Assembly (NCBI GenBank): GCA_964637365.1
Contig: CAZWWH010000009.1
Coordinates: 1 to 64,000, forward strand
Direction of reading: 5' to 3'
Length of the DNA: 64,000 bases
Source of the DNA: Cryptoclostridium sp964637365
GTDB taxonomy: Bacteria > Bacillota > Dehalobacteriia > UBA7702
Below the pieces are notes generated by a model. The model was not told the DNA's origin, made no database searches, and worked only from the letters and a program-made list of their open reading frames with translations. The translations under genes and the position numbers were made by a program. Shown piece after piece: positions 35,453-43,382 of the stretch (positions are counted from its first letter, which is position 1; the number at the start of each line of letters is the position of its first letter).

Positions 35453-36387
35453 ATTGATGCACCGCTTTCATCAAAAATACCATGGATGGTACCAGGTCCC
35501 TGCTCTGCCGAAAGTACTACAAAACGGCGAAATAAATGATCTGCCATTAGCTCTGCAATCATCGGTCGGCCCATGATATCTTCCATATCGGAGCCATGAG
35601 CGGAGAGCAAAAGACTAATCCCGCAGCGAACCGCCTCCCGTACAGCGCGTCCATCCCCCAAGCTCCCAATCTCATCAGTGACCAAAATATCCGGAGCCAA
35701 AGAACGAATCGCCATCATCATCCCTTCCTCCTTAGGAGCACTATCCAAGATATCAGTGCAACATCCTACATTGAGTTGGGGATGTCCCAAATAAGAGCCT
35801 GCGATTTCAGACCGCTCATCCACCAAAGAAATGTTCATAGGCCGCGCTATGCCTTCACCATTGGATAAGATACGAACCAAGTCACGCAACAGCGTTGTTT
35901 TACCACAACGTGGCGGAGAAATAATCAGGGTATTGAGGAACCGTTTGCCCTCCACCAAAAAAGGAAGAATTTTTTTGCCTATACCTTTTACTTCTTTGGC
36001 AATACGGTAATTCAGAGAGGAGATACTACGCATGGTTTTCACATGCCCCTCCTCCACGATGACACGTCCTGCCAGCCCCACGCGATGACCGCCCTGTAAA
36101 GTAATATAGCCTCGCCGAAATTCCTCTGCCAGAGCATAGACGGAACCGGAAGTAACCATATTAAGAGCATCCAGCAATTCTTTTTCATTGCAGAAATAGG
36201 CTGTCCCTGCGTTCTTCGTAATGCCACCGCCCTTTTTCAAAAAACCTTGGTAAGAACCGCTGCAAAGACAAACGGGAGCGTCACGCCGGAGGCGGACCTC
36301 CTCTAAAGCCTCCAGAAAGCGGGAATCCGTGGTGGAAACATCACGGGCAATGGATATGGGCATATATTGAAGAATGGGGTGTTCCAT
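35446..36387 (-). CDS. spoIIIAA: stage III sporulation protein AA, ATPase
   Basis: A 313-residue secretion-type ATPase that powers the mother cell-forespore channel. Walker A is PPRCGKTTLLRDL; the Walker B region is DILVTDEIG, preceded by an Asp-box (SLVDERSEIAGSY). The N-terminus carries EVRLRRDAPVCL. It is the first gene of the operon; in other sporulators the operon is driven by sigma-E, but I could not assign its promoter in the 145 bases upstream. Confidence 0.94.
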   Translation of the reverse strand: MEHPILQYMPISIARDVSTTDSRFLEALEEVRLRRDAPVCLCSGSYQGFLKKGGGITKNAGTAYFCNEKELLDALNMVTSGSVYALAEEFRRGYITLQGGHRVGLAGRVIVEEGHVKTMRSISSLNYRIAKEVKGIGKKILPFLVEGKRFLNTLIISPPRCGKTTLLRDLVRILSNGEGIARPMNISLVDERSEIAGSYLGHPQLNVGCCTDILDSAPKEEGMMMAIRSLAPDILVTDEIGSLGDGRAVREAVRCGISLLLSAHGSDMEDIMGRPMIAELMADHLFRRFVVLSAEQGPGTIHGIFDESGASIC

Positions 36388-36470
36388 GTTATAATCTTAC
36401 CTTTCTATGAAGAAAACTTCCTCTCTTTTAAGTTATGAAGACACAAATCGCTTTAGAACAAAAAAAATCA

Positions 36471-36499
36471 TTGACCAAAATGGGAAAAAGTATTATCCT
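36471..36499 (+). promoter_or_regulatory. sigma-A type promoter of the ABC exporter genes
   Basis: TTGACC (36471-36476) and TATCCT (36494-36499) are spaced by 17 bases, 34 bases before the TTG start of the ATPase gene. Confidence 0.5.
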
Positions 36500-36532
36500 T
36501 AAATATGTATATGAATAAAAGGAGGTGTCAAA

Positions 36533-37876
36533 TTGCTTGCCGTTAAAACTTTTGATTTGACAAAAAAATATGGCAAAGTAACTGGCATTGAAAATGTCAA
36601 TATCGACATCGAAGCCGGAGAGATTTTCGGCCTGGTCGGTCCTGACGGCGCTGGGAAAACAACGTTCGTACGACTGCTGATGAATTACATTTTTCCCACG
36701 TCGGGCTCTGCCGTGATTTTCGGTAATGACGTTATTACCGAGGCCAAGGAAAACAAAATGATTGTTGGCTATGTTCCGGCAGAAGTGGAATGCTATGGGA
36801 ATATGAAGGCCGGGAAATACATCAAGACTTCGATGAAATTCCATAAAACCAAGAAGAGGTCCGAAGAATATGCCCGTCTGATAGAATTATTTGGTGTAAG
36901 AAAGGGCGAAAGCTTCGACGTTATGGATCGAAGCGATAAAAAAGTCTTGGCCATTGTGGCAGCCCTAGTCAACGAACCTCAACTGATTATATTGGACGAG
37001 CCTGCTCGGGGTCTTGATTCCAGTATGAAAAACCGTCTGTTTGAGTATCTACTGGAAAAAAATAAAGAGGGAATGACCATCATTCTTACTGCCGAACGTG
37101 AAGATGATCTTCAAGGAATTTGCACCCATGTGGCTCACATTGATGGAACCATTGCAGGAGAAGAACAACAGGAAGTCGCATTTATTCCTGAAGAAACTCC
37201 CAATGAAGTATCGGAAGAAGAGGGATGGCAGGATAAAACTATTGCTTTTGTATCCTCGGCAGAACAAACTCCTGATGAATCCTCAGCAACCGCACTTCCT
37301 GAAGAAGATGATATTGATTCCAACGACAGTATCTTCGACAATATACCTCCTACAGTAGAGGAAACTACTGAAGTATTGTCACTTCAGGAAGATGCTCCCA
37401 CCGAGTCCATTCCCCTCCAAGAAGAACTTAAAGCACAGGAGACGGAGCCACAAGCAGTCGAAGGCAATGACAAAGAAAAAGAAGTCAGCGCCCATACTAT
37501 TGAAATTCCTACCATCCCCAGCGGGGCAAAAGGGGAAAATGCTCCCGATGTCAACACTATGGGAGCACCAGATAAACAACGCGATCATATAACCACGACA
37601 TCACAAAACGACGCCAAAAAATCCATCAAACTGAAGACTGCTAAATTTGACCCAGCAGTGTTTGAACAGCTTGGGGCTAAGATTATAAAATCGGAAAACG
37701 GTAAAGTTTCTATTGCATACAGCGGAGATTTAGAACGTTTGGCCGAAGCAATCCGCTCTATGGAATTCAATGATTTGTCCATCGGAGAGGATCTGAGCGA
37801 TGATTTCCAACCCTTGCTCAATCAAGAAAAGAAAAACAACATTGATGATGCCCCAGAAGGGAGTGTTGAAGAATGA
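36533..37876 (+). CDS. ABC transporter ATP-binding protein with long acidic C-terminal extension
   Basis: A 447-residue protein. Residues 1-205 form an ABC ATPase: Walker A GPDGAGKTT (36-44) and Walker B LIILDEPARGLD. The usual LSGGQ signature is degenerate (MDRSDKK), so the ATPase may be unusual. Residues about 210-375 are a low-complexity Glu/Pro/Thr-rich linker with no fold. A small C-terminal domain (about 380-425, AVFEQLGAKIIKSENGKVSIAYSG) follows. The start is TTG 36533 with AGGAGGT upstream. It overlaps the permease by 4 bases; together they form an ABC-2 type exporter of unknown substrate. Confidence 0.85.
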   Translation: MLAVKTFDLTKKYGKVTGIENVNIDIEAGEIFGLVGPDGAGKTTFVRLLMNYIFPTSGSAVIFGNDVITEAKENKMIVGYVPAEVECYGNMKAGKYIKTSMKFHKTKKRSEEYARLIELFGVRKGESFDVMDRSDKKVLAIVAALVNEPQLIILDEPARGLDSSMKNRLFEYLLEKNKEGMTIILTAEREDDLQGICTHVAHIDGTIAGEEQQEVAFIPEETPNEVSEEEGWQDKTIAFVSSAEQTPDESSATALPEEDDIDSNDSIFDNIPPTVEETTEVLSLQEDAPTESIPLQEELKAQETEPQAVEGNDKEKEVSAHTIEIPTIPSGAKGENAPDVNTMGAPDKQRDHITTTSQNDAKKSIKLKTAKFDPAVFEQLGAKIIKSENGKVSIAYSGDLERLAEAIRSMEFNDLSIGEDLSDDFQPLLNQEKKNNIDDAPEGSVEE

Positions 37877-38685
37877 ATCTTTTTAAAATCGCATTCCGCC
37901 GCGGCATCGGAGAAATGATTACCTGGTCCATAATTGTTGGTGGTCTTTTAGCCATCGCCATGTTTTTCTATCCGTCGCTGGGCACAGAAAATATTGCCAA
38001 TGCCCTGGTGGAAAGAGTTACGGCTTTACCTCATATCATTGTACAAATTTTTGATTTGGAAGCCTTAGGCGGTATTGTGGCAATTACCCACTATTTTGCT
38101 TACTTTTTCCAGTTCGCCATTGTTCTTTCGATGCTTTATGCGGCAATACTAGGCGCAAAAACATTGGCCAGTGAAGAAGGCAGTGGTGCCATCGAATTTC
38201 TTTTTGCTCAGCCTATCACCAGGAAAAGCATTGCACGTCAGAAATTAATTGCAGCAATTTTTCATTATCTGATTTACTGCGTAATCGTTTCTGCCATTTC
38301 TATGGCAATGCTCATCATTCTCGATGATGAGGAAGGTCTGAAAAATCTAATTTTTGCAATGGTACCCATGAGCGGTGGTTTATTCTTTAGCGGTCTTATA
38401 TATCTTTGCATAGGCTTCTTCTTTTCCTCCTTCCTCAGAAGTAACGGAGAGGCAATCCCCATTGTTTTGGCTTTGACGGTCATCTCTATAATCATTGGAT
38501 TTATGGGTAAAATCGTTACCAAATTCGCGTTTTTGGAATATATTTCCCCAATCTTTTACGCTGCTCCCAATAATATGATGAATCACGACATCAGCGTCAT
38601 TCAAATTATTATTGGTATAGCCATCATAGTGCTAACGATTTTTGGCGGTCGCTTGATTTACAAAAAGAAAAACTTTGCAAATTAA
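37873..38685 (+). CDS. ABC-2 type transporter permease
   Basis: A 270-residue membrane protein with six hydrophobic segments in the ABC-2 layout. It includes the conserved cytoplasmic LASEEGSGAIEFLFAQPITRKSIARQKL region (about 97-124). It is translationally coupled to the ATPase (ATGA overlap). Relatives act in multidrug or antibiotic-peptide export and in cell-envelope processes; the cargo is unknown. Confidence 0.87.
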   Translation: MNLFKIAFRRGIGEMITWSIIVGGLLAIAMFFYPSLGTENIANALVERVTALPHIIVQIFDLEALGGIVAITHYFAYFFQFAIVLSMLYAAILGAKTLASEEGSGAIEFLFAQPITRKSIARQKLIAAIFHYLIYCVIVSAISMAMLIILDDEEGLKNLIFAMVPMSGGLFFSGLIYLCIGFFFSSFLRSNGEAIPIVLALTVISIIIGFMGKIVTKFAFLEYISPIFYAAPNNMMNHDISVIQIIIGIAIIVLTIFGGRLIYKKKNFAN

Positions 38686-38777
38686 CCTCCCCCCTTCCCC
38701 AGTAATTTTTTTGATTTGCAATTTAAATTTTGTTTCATCAAAGCAAATTATTTAACATCAACGACAAAATATTACTA

Positions 38778-38806
38778 TTGCAATATATAAACAATGTGTC
38801 TATAAT
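38778..38806 (+). promoter_or_regulatory. strong sigma-A promoter of the mtm operon
   Basis: TTGCAA (38778-38783) and a perfect TATAAT (38801-38806) are spaced by exactly 17 bases. The start is expected near 38813, 143 bases before mtmC. Confidence 0.75.
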
Positions 38807-38815
38807 TCAAAACAA

Positions 38816-38858
38816 GCAAAGGCGCTTTTGAGAACCAACTTCTTAAAAGCGCCTTTGC
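38816..38858 (+). promoter_or_regulatory. 19-bp hairpin at the 5' end of the mtm transcript
   Basis: GCAAAGGCGCTTTT (38816-38829) pairs perfectly with AAAAGCGCCTTTGC (38845-38858), extended inward by GAGAA/TTCTT (one G-U) to 19 pairs with a CCAAC loop. It begins within about 3 bases of the predicted transcript start. No U-run follows, so it is more likely a 5' stabiliser or protein site than a plain terminator. Confidence 0.7.
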
Positions 38859-38882
38859 TATAAAAACATATTGCGGCAATGA

Positions 38883-38922
38883 AGCCTTCGTATTGACGAA
38901 AGTAATTTCTCAAACGAAGGCT
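38883..38922 (+). promoter_or_regulatory. second leader hairpin, terminator-like, before mtmC
   Basis: AGCCTTCGT (38883-38891) pairs with ACGAAGGCT (38914-38922) over 9 bases; the 22-base loop holds a smaller GAAA/TTTC stem. ATTTTATT follows, giving a weak terminator-like end 15 bases before the AGGAGG of mtmC. It may attenuate entry into the operon. Confidence 0.5.
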
Positions 38923-38955
38923 ATTTTATTGCAACAAAATGAGGAGGATTTACAC

Positions 38956-39603
38956 ATGAGCAAAGAAGAAGTCTTGGCAAAATTGAAAACCTGCATTGAG
39001 GAACTCGACCCCGACATGGCGGAGGAAGCAGCTAACGAAGCAAAAGAAGCAGGCATCGGCTCCATTGAAGCCATCAACGAAGGTTTATCCAAAGGGATGG
39101 ACACTGTCAGCGAACAATTTGACGAAGGTGAAGTCTTCGTTCCGGATCTTCTCATCGCCGCGGAAGCCTTTGAAACCGCTGTTGAAATTTTGACCGGTGG
39201 CATGAGTGAAGAAGAAAAAGCCAACAGCAGCCTAGGTAAGGTTTTGCTCCACACCGTAGAAGGCGACATCCATGATATAGGCAAAAACATCGTAAAAACC
39301 ATGTTGACCGCCGGTGGCTTTGAAGTAATTGACCTCGGCCGTGATGTCGCTGTGGATGAAGTCGTAAAACAGGCCATTGAAAATAAGGTTGACATCATCG
39401 CCGGTTCCGCTTTGATGACCACGACCATGCCTGCGCAAAGAGATATCATCCGCGTCCTGAATGAGGAAGGCGTAAGAGACCAATTCAAATGTGTCTTTGG
39501 TGGCGCTCCTGTTTCCCAAGAATGGGTTGACAGCATTGGAGCTGACGGGTATGCCGAAAGCGCCAGTGAATCCATTAACTTAATCAAGAAATTACTTGCA
39601 TAA
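38956..39603 (+). CDS. mtmC: monomethylamine corrinoid protein MtmC
   Basis: A 215-residue methyl carrier. The N-terminal helical bundle (about 1-88) caps the corrinoid, and the C-terminal Rossmann domain has the base-off ligand motif DIHDIG (Asp104, His106, Gly109). Later motifs GSALMTTTM and GGAPV line the cofactor. It receives a methyl group from monomethylamine via MtmB and passes it to the MtbA-type enzyme. AGGAGG lies eight bases before ATG 38956; an upstream in-frame start lies inside the leader hairpin and is unlikely. Confidence 0.9.
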   Translation: MSKEEVLAKLKTCIEELDPDMAEEAANEAKEAGIGSIEAINEGLSKGMDTVSEQFDEGEVFVPDLLIAAEAFETAVEILTGGMSEEEKANSSLGKVLLHTVEGDIHDIGKNIVKTMLTAGGFEVIDLGRDVAVDEVVKQAIENKVDIIAGSALMTTTMPAQRDIIRVLNEEGVRDQFKCVFGGAPVSQEWVDSIGADGYAESASESINLIKKLLA

Positions 39604-39648
39604 CATATTCGTGTTTTCGTAACGTTTATTTGAGAGGAGTCTTCCGAT

Positions 39649-41037
39649 ATGACTTTAGCAAAACGAGTCACGGTTTTCGATATCTATGACAGAGCAAAAA
39701 CCGGTCAGAAATTAGAGGAAAGTGTTTGGGACTATCAAATCATTCCCCAAACTGCGACTAAATTGAAAAAGAAATACGGGATCAAGATGGACAAAAACAC
39801 CATCATTCCCACGGATACCGAATTGATTAACAATCTGTTCAAGGCAGGTTTAGAAATGCTGGTAGAATGCGGTGTTTATTGCATCGACACCGGACGTGTC
39901 ATCAAATATACCGAAGAAGAAGTTCTTGATGCGATTAGCCATGCTCCCTCCTCGGTTATCTACGGTGAAGGCAACAACGCCGTAAACTTGGCTTGCAGAA
40001 GCTATGATGACAAGCGTCCCCCCATCATCCAAGGCGGCCCTACCGGCGCTCCCTGCTCCGAAGAGCATTTCCTGAATATTCATCAGAGCTATGCGCAGGA
40101 GCCCTTGGTAGACACCATTGTTGACGGTGTTCTCCAGACCATTCAGGGGCATGATCCTCAACCCGGAACGCCTTGGGAAATCGCCGCAGTAAAAAGCGAA
40201 GCGATCATGGTTAGAGCAGCACAGGAGAGAGCCGGACGTTCCGGTATGGGTTTGTAGGGGAATGAAACTTCCCTTTCCGCAGCAGGCGTTATTGCCGCTG
40301 ACTTCCCCGGAGGTATGAGACCTTCCGACAGCCATGAAGTGTCCCAACTCAATGAGTTAAAAATCGACGTCAGTGCACTGACATTTTGCGCTCATTATGT
40401 TTTGAGCGGGTCCATCATCATGAGCGAACAAATGCCCATCTTTGGGGGTTACGCCGGTCGTTTGGAAGAGACCACCATCGTCGACGTGGCAACCACTTTG
40501 AACGCATTTGTAATGTGCCAGGCAACCTGGCATCTTGACGGCCCTGTACACGTCCGCTGGGGCATCACCACAGCGAGAGAGGCTCTTGCCATTGCCGGCC
40601 ACTGCGCTCGTGCCATCGACGCCAATACTCACATCATGCTTGGTAACCAATACTACACCATGGCCGGTCCCTGCACCGTAATGTGTCTGCTGGAAACTGC
40701 GGCACAGGCCATTACCGATACAGCCAGCGGCCGTGAAATTCTTTCCGGTGTCGCTGCTGCCAAAGGCGTCTCCACCAACTTCAATACCGGGATGGAAGCC
40801 AGAATGATGGCGGAAGCCGCCCGTGCTGTTGCCGGGATGGAAACAGAAAAAGTAAACGAAATCCTTGACAAATTGATCGGTATGTACGAAAAGGACTACA
40901 AAACTGCGCCCAAGGGCAAACCATATGAAGAATGCTATGATACCACCACCATTCTTCCTACTCAGGAATACCTTGACGTATATGACGAAGCGGTAAAAAT
41001 CCTCACCGATCTCGGCCTGGATTACTGGACAAAATAA
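39649..41037 (+). CDS. mtmB: monomethylamine methyltransferase MtmB, pyrrolysine (UAG) protein
   Basis: A 462-residue protein read as one frame through a TAG at 40255-40257 (residue 203). The first part matches MtmB (FKAGLEMLVECGVYCIDTGR, GGPTGAPCSEEHF). The amber codon sits in GRSGMGL-Pyl-GNETSLSAAG, exactly the MtmB active-site context, and the frame continues with DSHEVSQLNELKID, EQMPIFGGYAGRLEETTIVDVAT and TDTASGREILSGVA to TAA. Pyrrolysine positions methylamine for transfer to Co(I) of MtmC. Without suppression only a useless 202-residue fragment would form. GAGAGGAG precedes ATG 39649. It lies 45 bases after mtmC. Confidence 0.95.
40258..40273 (+). other. hairpin directly after the amber codon (PYLIS-like)
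   Basis: GGGAA (40258-40262) and TTCCC (40269-40273) pair around a 6-base loop, starting at the base after TAG. A stem-loop in this position (PYLIS) was proposed to help UAG decoding in methanogen mtmB; its necessity is disputed. Confidence 0.45.
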
Positions 41038-41088
41038 TCTTGGGTTTTGGTAAATGTCTTAACCCACCAAATAGTGAGTGTGATTGAT

Positions 41089-42102
41089 ATGTATATTAAT
41101 ATGGATGAATGGTCCCAAGAGATCATTGACGCAAAGGACAGACGGGTTGTCCCTGTGCTTTACTTCCCCTGCTTGTCTTTGACAGGTATGGGCATTATTG
41201 AAACTGTAAATGATGGCAAAAAGATGGCCCAGACCATGAAAGCCATCATCGACAAGTATCCCGCCACCATCGCATCTGTAACAGGTATGGATTTGACTGT
41301 TGACGCAGAAGCCTTTGGCTCCACTGTGACTTTCAAAGACAATGAAGCGCCTTCCATTCGTACGGAATTGATAAAGACTCCCGAAGATGTGCAAAACCTT
41401 AAGGTTCCCGATGTACACTCCGGTCGTGTTGATGTTTTCATCGACGCAGTAAAGGAAGCCCAAAACCTCATTACCGACCGCCCCGTCATGGGGGGTCAGC
41501 TCGGTCCTTTCTCTTTAGCAGCCAATCTGATGGAAGTTCAAGCCGCCCTGAAATGTGTCAGAAAAGATCCTGATACCATGAAAGTGCTTTTGGACAAAGC
41601 CACGGATTTCCTGATTGCCCGGGCCAGAGCTTATAAAGAAGCAGGCGCCAACGGTATCTTCTTGGCAGAACCCACTGCCGGTTTACTCTCGCCCAAACAG
41701 ATTGAGGAATTTTCCTCTGTCTATGTAAGAAAAATGGTTGATGCCGTGCAGGACAGTGGCTTCTATATTATTCTCCATAACTGCGGTTATGTGACCAAGA
41801 GCGTTTCCTCCATGTATGGCACCGGCTGCAAAGGATACCATTTTGGCAACTCTGTTGATATGAAGGATATTCTCCCTCAAATCCCCGCCAACGTGCTTGT
41901 ATTTGGGAATGTTGATCCTTCTTCGGTATTCACCAACGGTACTCCGGAAAAAATGCATGAAGTCAGCATGCAGCTTTTAGAAGAGATGAAAGACTACCCC
42001 CACTACGTCTTTTCTTCCGGCTGTGATATTCCTCCATTGGCTCCTTTGGAAAATGTTGATGCTTTCTATGCTGCCATTGAAGAATATAACAGCAAACTTT
42101 AA
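41089..42102 (+). CDS. mtbA: MtbA/MtaA-type methylcobamide methyltransferase (UroD family)
   Basis: A 337-residue zinc enzyme of the uroporphyrinogen decarboxylase-like methyltransferase group. The zinc ligands are visible as His230 and Cys232 (LHNCGY) and Cys312 (SSGCDIPP). It should take the methyl group from methylated MtmC and give it to an acceptor: coenzyme M in methanogens, probably tetrahydrofolate or another thiol or pterin in a bacterium. ATG 41089 is the likeliest start, with a weak GTGAG upstream; ATG 41101 is an alternative. It is the last gene of the operon and ends before a strong terminator. Confidence 0.85.
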   Translation: MYINMDEWSQEIIDAKDRRVVPVLYFPCLSLTGMGIIETVNDGKKMAQTMKAIIDKYPATIASVTGMDLTVDAEAFGSTVTFKDNEAPSIRTELIKTPEDVQNLKVPDVHSGRVDVFIDAVKEAQNLITDRPVMGGQLGPFSLAANLMEVQAALKCVRKDPDTMKVLLDKATDFLIARARAYKEAGANGIFLAEPTAGLLSPKQIEEFSSVYVRKMVDAVQDSGFYIILHNCGYVTKSVSSMYGTGCKGYHFGNSVDMKDILPQIPANVLVFGNVDPSSVFTNGTPEKMHEVSMQLLEEMKDYPHYVFSSGCDIPPLAPLENVDAFYAAIEEYNSKL

Positions 42103-42207
42103 TTTCGTTATTAATCAAATACCCCTTTTGATTAATGAATAACAATCTCCTTTAATTGATGTGAATTTGATATTTTCTTCCTCTTCATTCTACTATTCAC
42201 ATCACAG

Positions 42208-42242
42208 AAAACGGAACTGAGCCGACTCCTCAGTTCCGTTTT
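42208..42242 (+). terminator. terminator of the mtm operon
   Basis: AAAACGGAACTGAG and CTCAGTTCCGTTTT pair over 14 bases with a 7-base loop and end in TTTTTGC. A weaker GATGTGAAT/ATTCACATC pair lies just upstream in the 42103-42207 gap. Confidence 0.88.
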
Positions 42243-42279
42243 TGCTATGCTGATTTATAAATTAATTTCTAAACGAAAA

Positions 42280-42309
42280 ACAACCGGTATGGTATACCAT
42301 ACCGGTTGT
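42280..42309 (-). terminator. terminator of the efp-side operon
   Basis: A perfect 30-base palindrome (arms ACAACCGGTATGG with CCATACCGGTTGT). Read on the minus strand it is followed by TTTTCG, 30 bases past the stop of the acidic Cys/His-rich gene. Confidence 0.82.
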
Positions 42310-42339
42310 CCCTGATAATGCTTCTAAAATTCAAAACGA

Positions 42340-42726
42340 TTATTCTTCATGATGATGGTGATGGCCACCGCAGCCACAATCACATTCCTCATCTTCGTCA
42401 TCGTCTTCATTGCCATCGTAAACGAGTTCGCCAAAAGCGAATTCCTCATCATCTTCATCTTCGTCTTCGTCACATTCACAACCACAGCCACATTCACAGT
42501 CTTCGTCAATGAAGAGAAGTTCTTCCAAATCGCCAAGATCTTCGTCGAGTTCATCGGTAATTTCTTCCAATTCCTCGATATCCTCGTTGATATCTTCCAA
42601 TTCTTCAGCGAATTCGCTCAATACGTCGAGAATCGCATAAATAGCGCGGCCTTCTTTGGTTTCCTTGTCGATATCAAGACCTTCAATAAAACCTTCAAGA
42701 TATGCAACCTTTTCGTTCATGCTCAT
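42340..42726 (-). CDS. CD1247-type N-terminal domain protein with metal-binding tail
   Basis: A 128-residue acidic protein. The N-terminal part (1-32, NEKVAYLEGFIEGLDID) matches the CD1247 N-terminal domain known from Clostridia. A helical acidic coiled coil (about 33-70) follows, then two Cys clusters (CECGCGCEC near 78 and CDCGCG near 117) and a terminal His5 stretch. This suggests metal binding (zinc, iron or nickel), which is inference. The ATG at 42726 has AGGAG seven bases upstream. It lies 36 bases after efp and is probably co-transcribed with it. Confidence 0.75.
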   Translation of the reverse strand: MSMNEKVAYLEGFIEGLDIDKETKEGRAIYAILDVLSEFAEELEDINEDIEELEEITDELDEDLGDLEELLFIDEDCECGCGCECDEDEDEDDEEFAFGELVYDGNEDDDEDEECDCGCGGHHHHHEE

Positions 42727-42762
42727 AGTGATACTCCTTTCACATGATTCAGCGGCCAAAAC

Positions 42763-43326
42763 TCAGTCTTTGGCTCTTTCGATGTATTCACCGGTTTTGG
42801 TGTTAATTCTAAGTCTATCCCCTTCATTGATAAAGAAAGGAACATTGACTTTTGCGCCGGTTTCTAAAATAGCGGGTTTCGTACCGCCGGAAGCAGTGTC
42901 CCCTTTGATACCGGGTTCGGTTTCTGTTACGGTGAGGGTGACTTGACCAGGCAAGTCAATACCCATGATGTCACCTTTATAGAACAATACGGAACATGTC
43001 ATATTTTCAATCAAGAATTTTTTACCATCGCCCAGCTGTTCTTCAGAGATGGGAATCTGTTCATAGTTTTCTTCGTCCATAAAGATATAGGATTCACCAT
43101 CGTTGTAGAGATATTGCATATCGCGGCGATCAAGATGTGCTTTGGGCACTTTTTCTCCAGCGTCAAAGGTACGTTCAACGGTAGCGCCAGTACGAACATT
43201 TCTCATTTTGGTGCGAACAAAAGCAGCGCCTTTCCCTGGTTTTACATGTTGGAATTCCAACACCTGATAGGCATCGCCATCAATTTCAATGGTTACACCG
43301 GGTCTAAAATCATTGGAAGAAATCAT
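42763..43326 (-). CDS. efp: translation elongation factor P
   Basis: A 187-residue factor that relieves ribosome stalling at polyproline. Three OB-like domains are present; the domain I tip loop that is modified or exposed is KPGKGAAFV (about residues 29-37, Lys33 at the tip). GGGAGGG-like purines precede ATG 43326. The order pepP-efp upstream of spoIIIA matches B. subtilis yqhT-efp. Confidence 0.96.
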   Translation of the reverse strand: MISSNDFRPGVTIEIDGDAYQVLEFQHVKPGKGAAFVRTKMRNVRTGATVERTFDAGEKVPKAHLDRRDMQYLYNDGESYIFMDEENYEQIPISEEQLGDGKKFLIENMTCSVLFYKGDIMGIDLPGQVTLTVTETEPGIKGDTASGGTKPAILETGAKVNVPFFINEGDRLRINTKTGEYIERAKD

Positions 43327-43382
43327 GTTTCTTACCCTCCCTAAAAAGATAAAATATAAAAATAAAAGTATATAACTTGCCT

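Noticed and set aside
35446..36387. SpoIIIAA as a type II/IV pilus ATPase
   Set aside because: The following seven genes are the complete spoIIIA set, which fixes its identity.
38690..38955. tRNA(Pyl) gene in the mtm leader
   Set aside because: The hairpins do not form a cloverleaf and no CUA anticodon arm is present.
38910..39671. Long serine-rich minus-strand frame opposite mtmC
   Set aside because: A shadow of mtmC codon use; no start signal or domain.
40258..41037. Separate gene for the second half of mtmB
   Set aside because: No ribosome site or start follows the TAG, and the two halves join in one frame into a full MtmB with the amber at the known pyrrolysine site.
42349..42747. Phe/Val-rich plus-strand frame opposite the acidic protein
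   Set aside because: Antisense reading of Asp/Glu codons gives Phe/Val repeats; not a real membrane protein.
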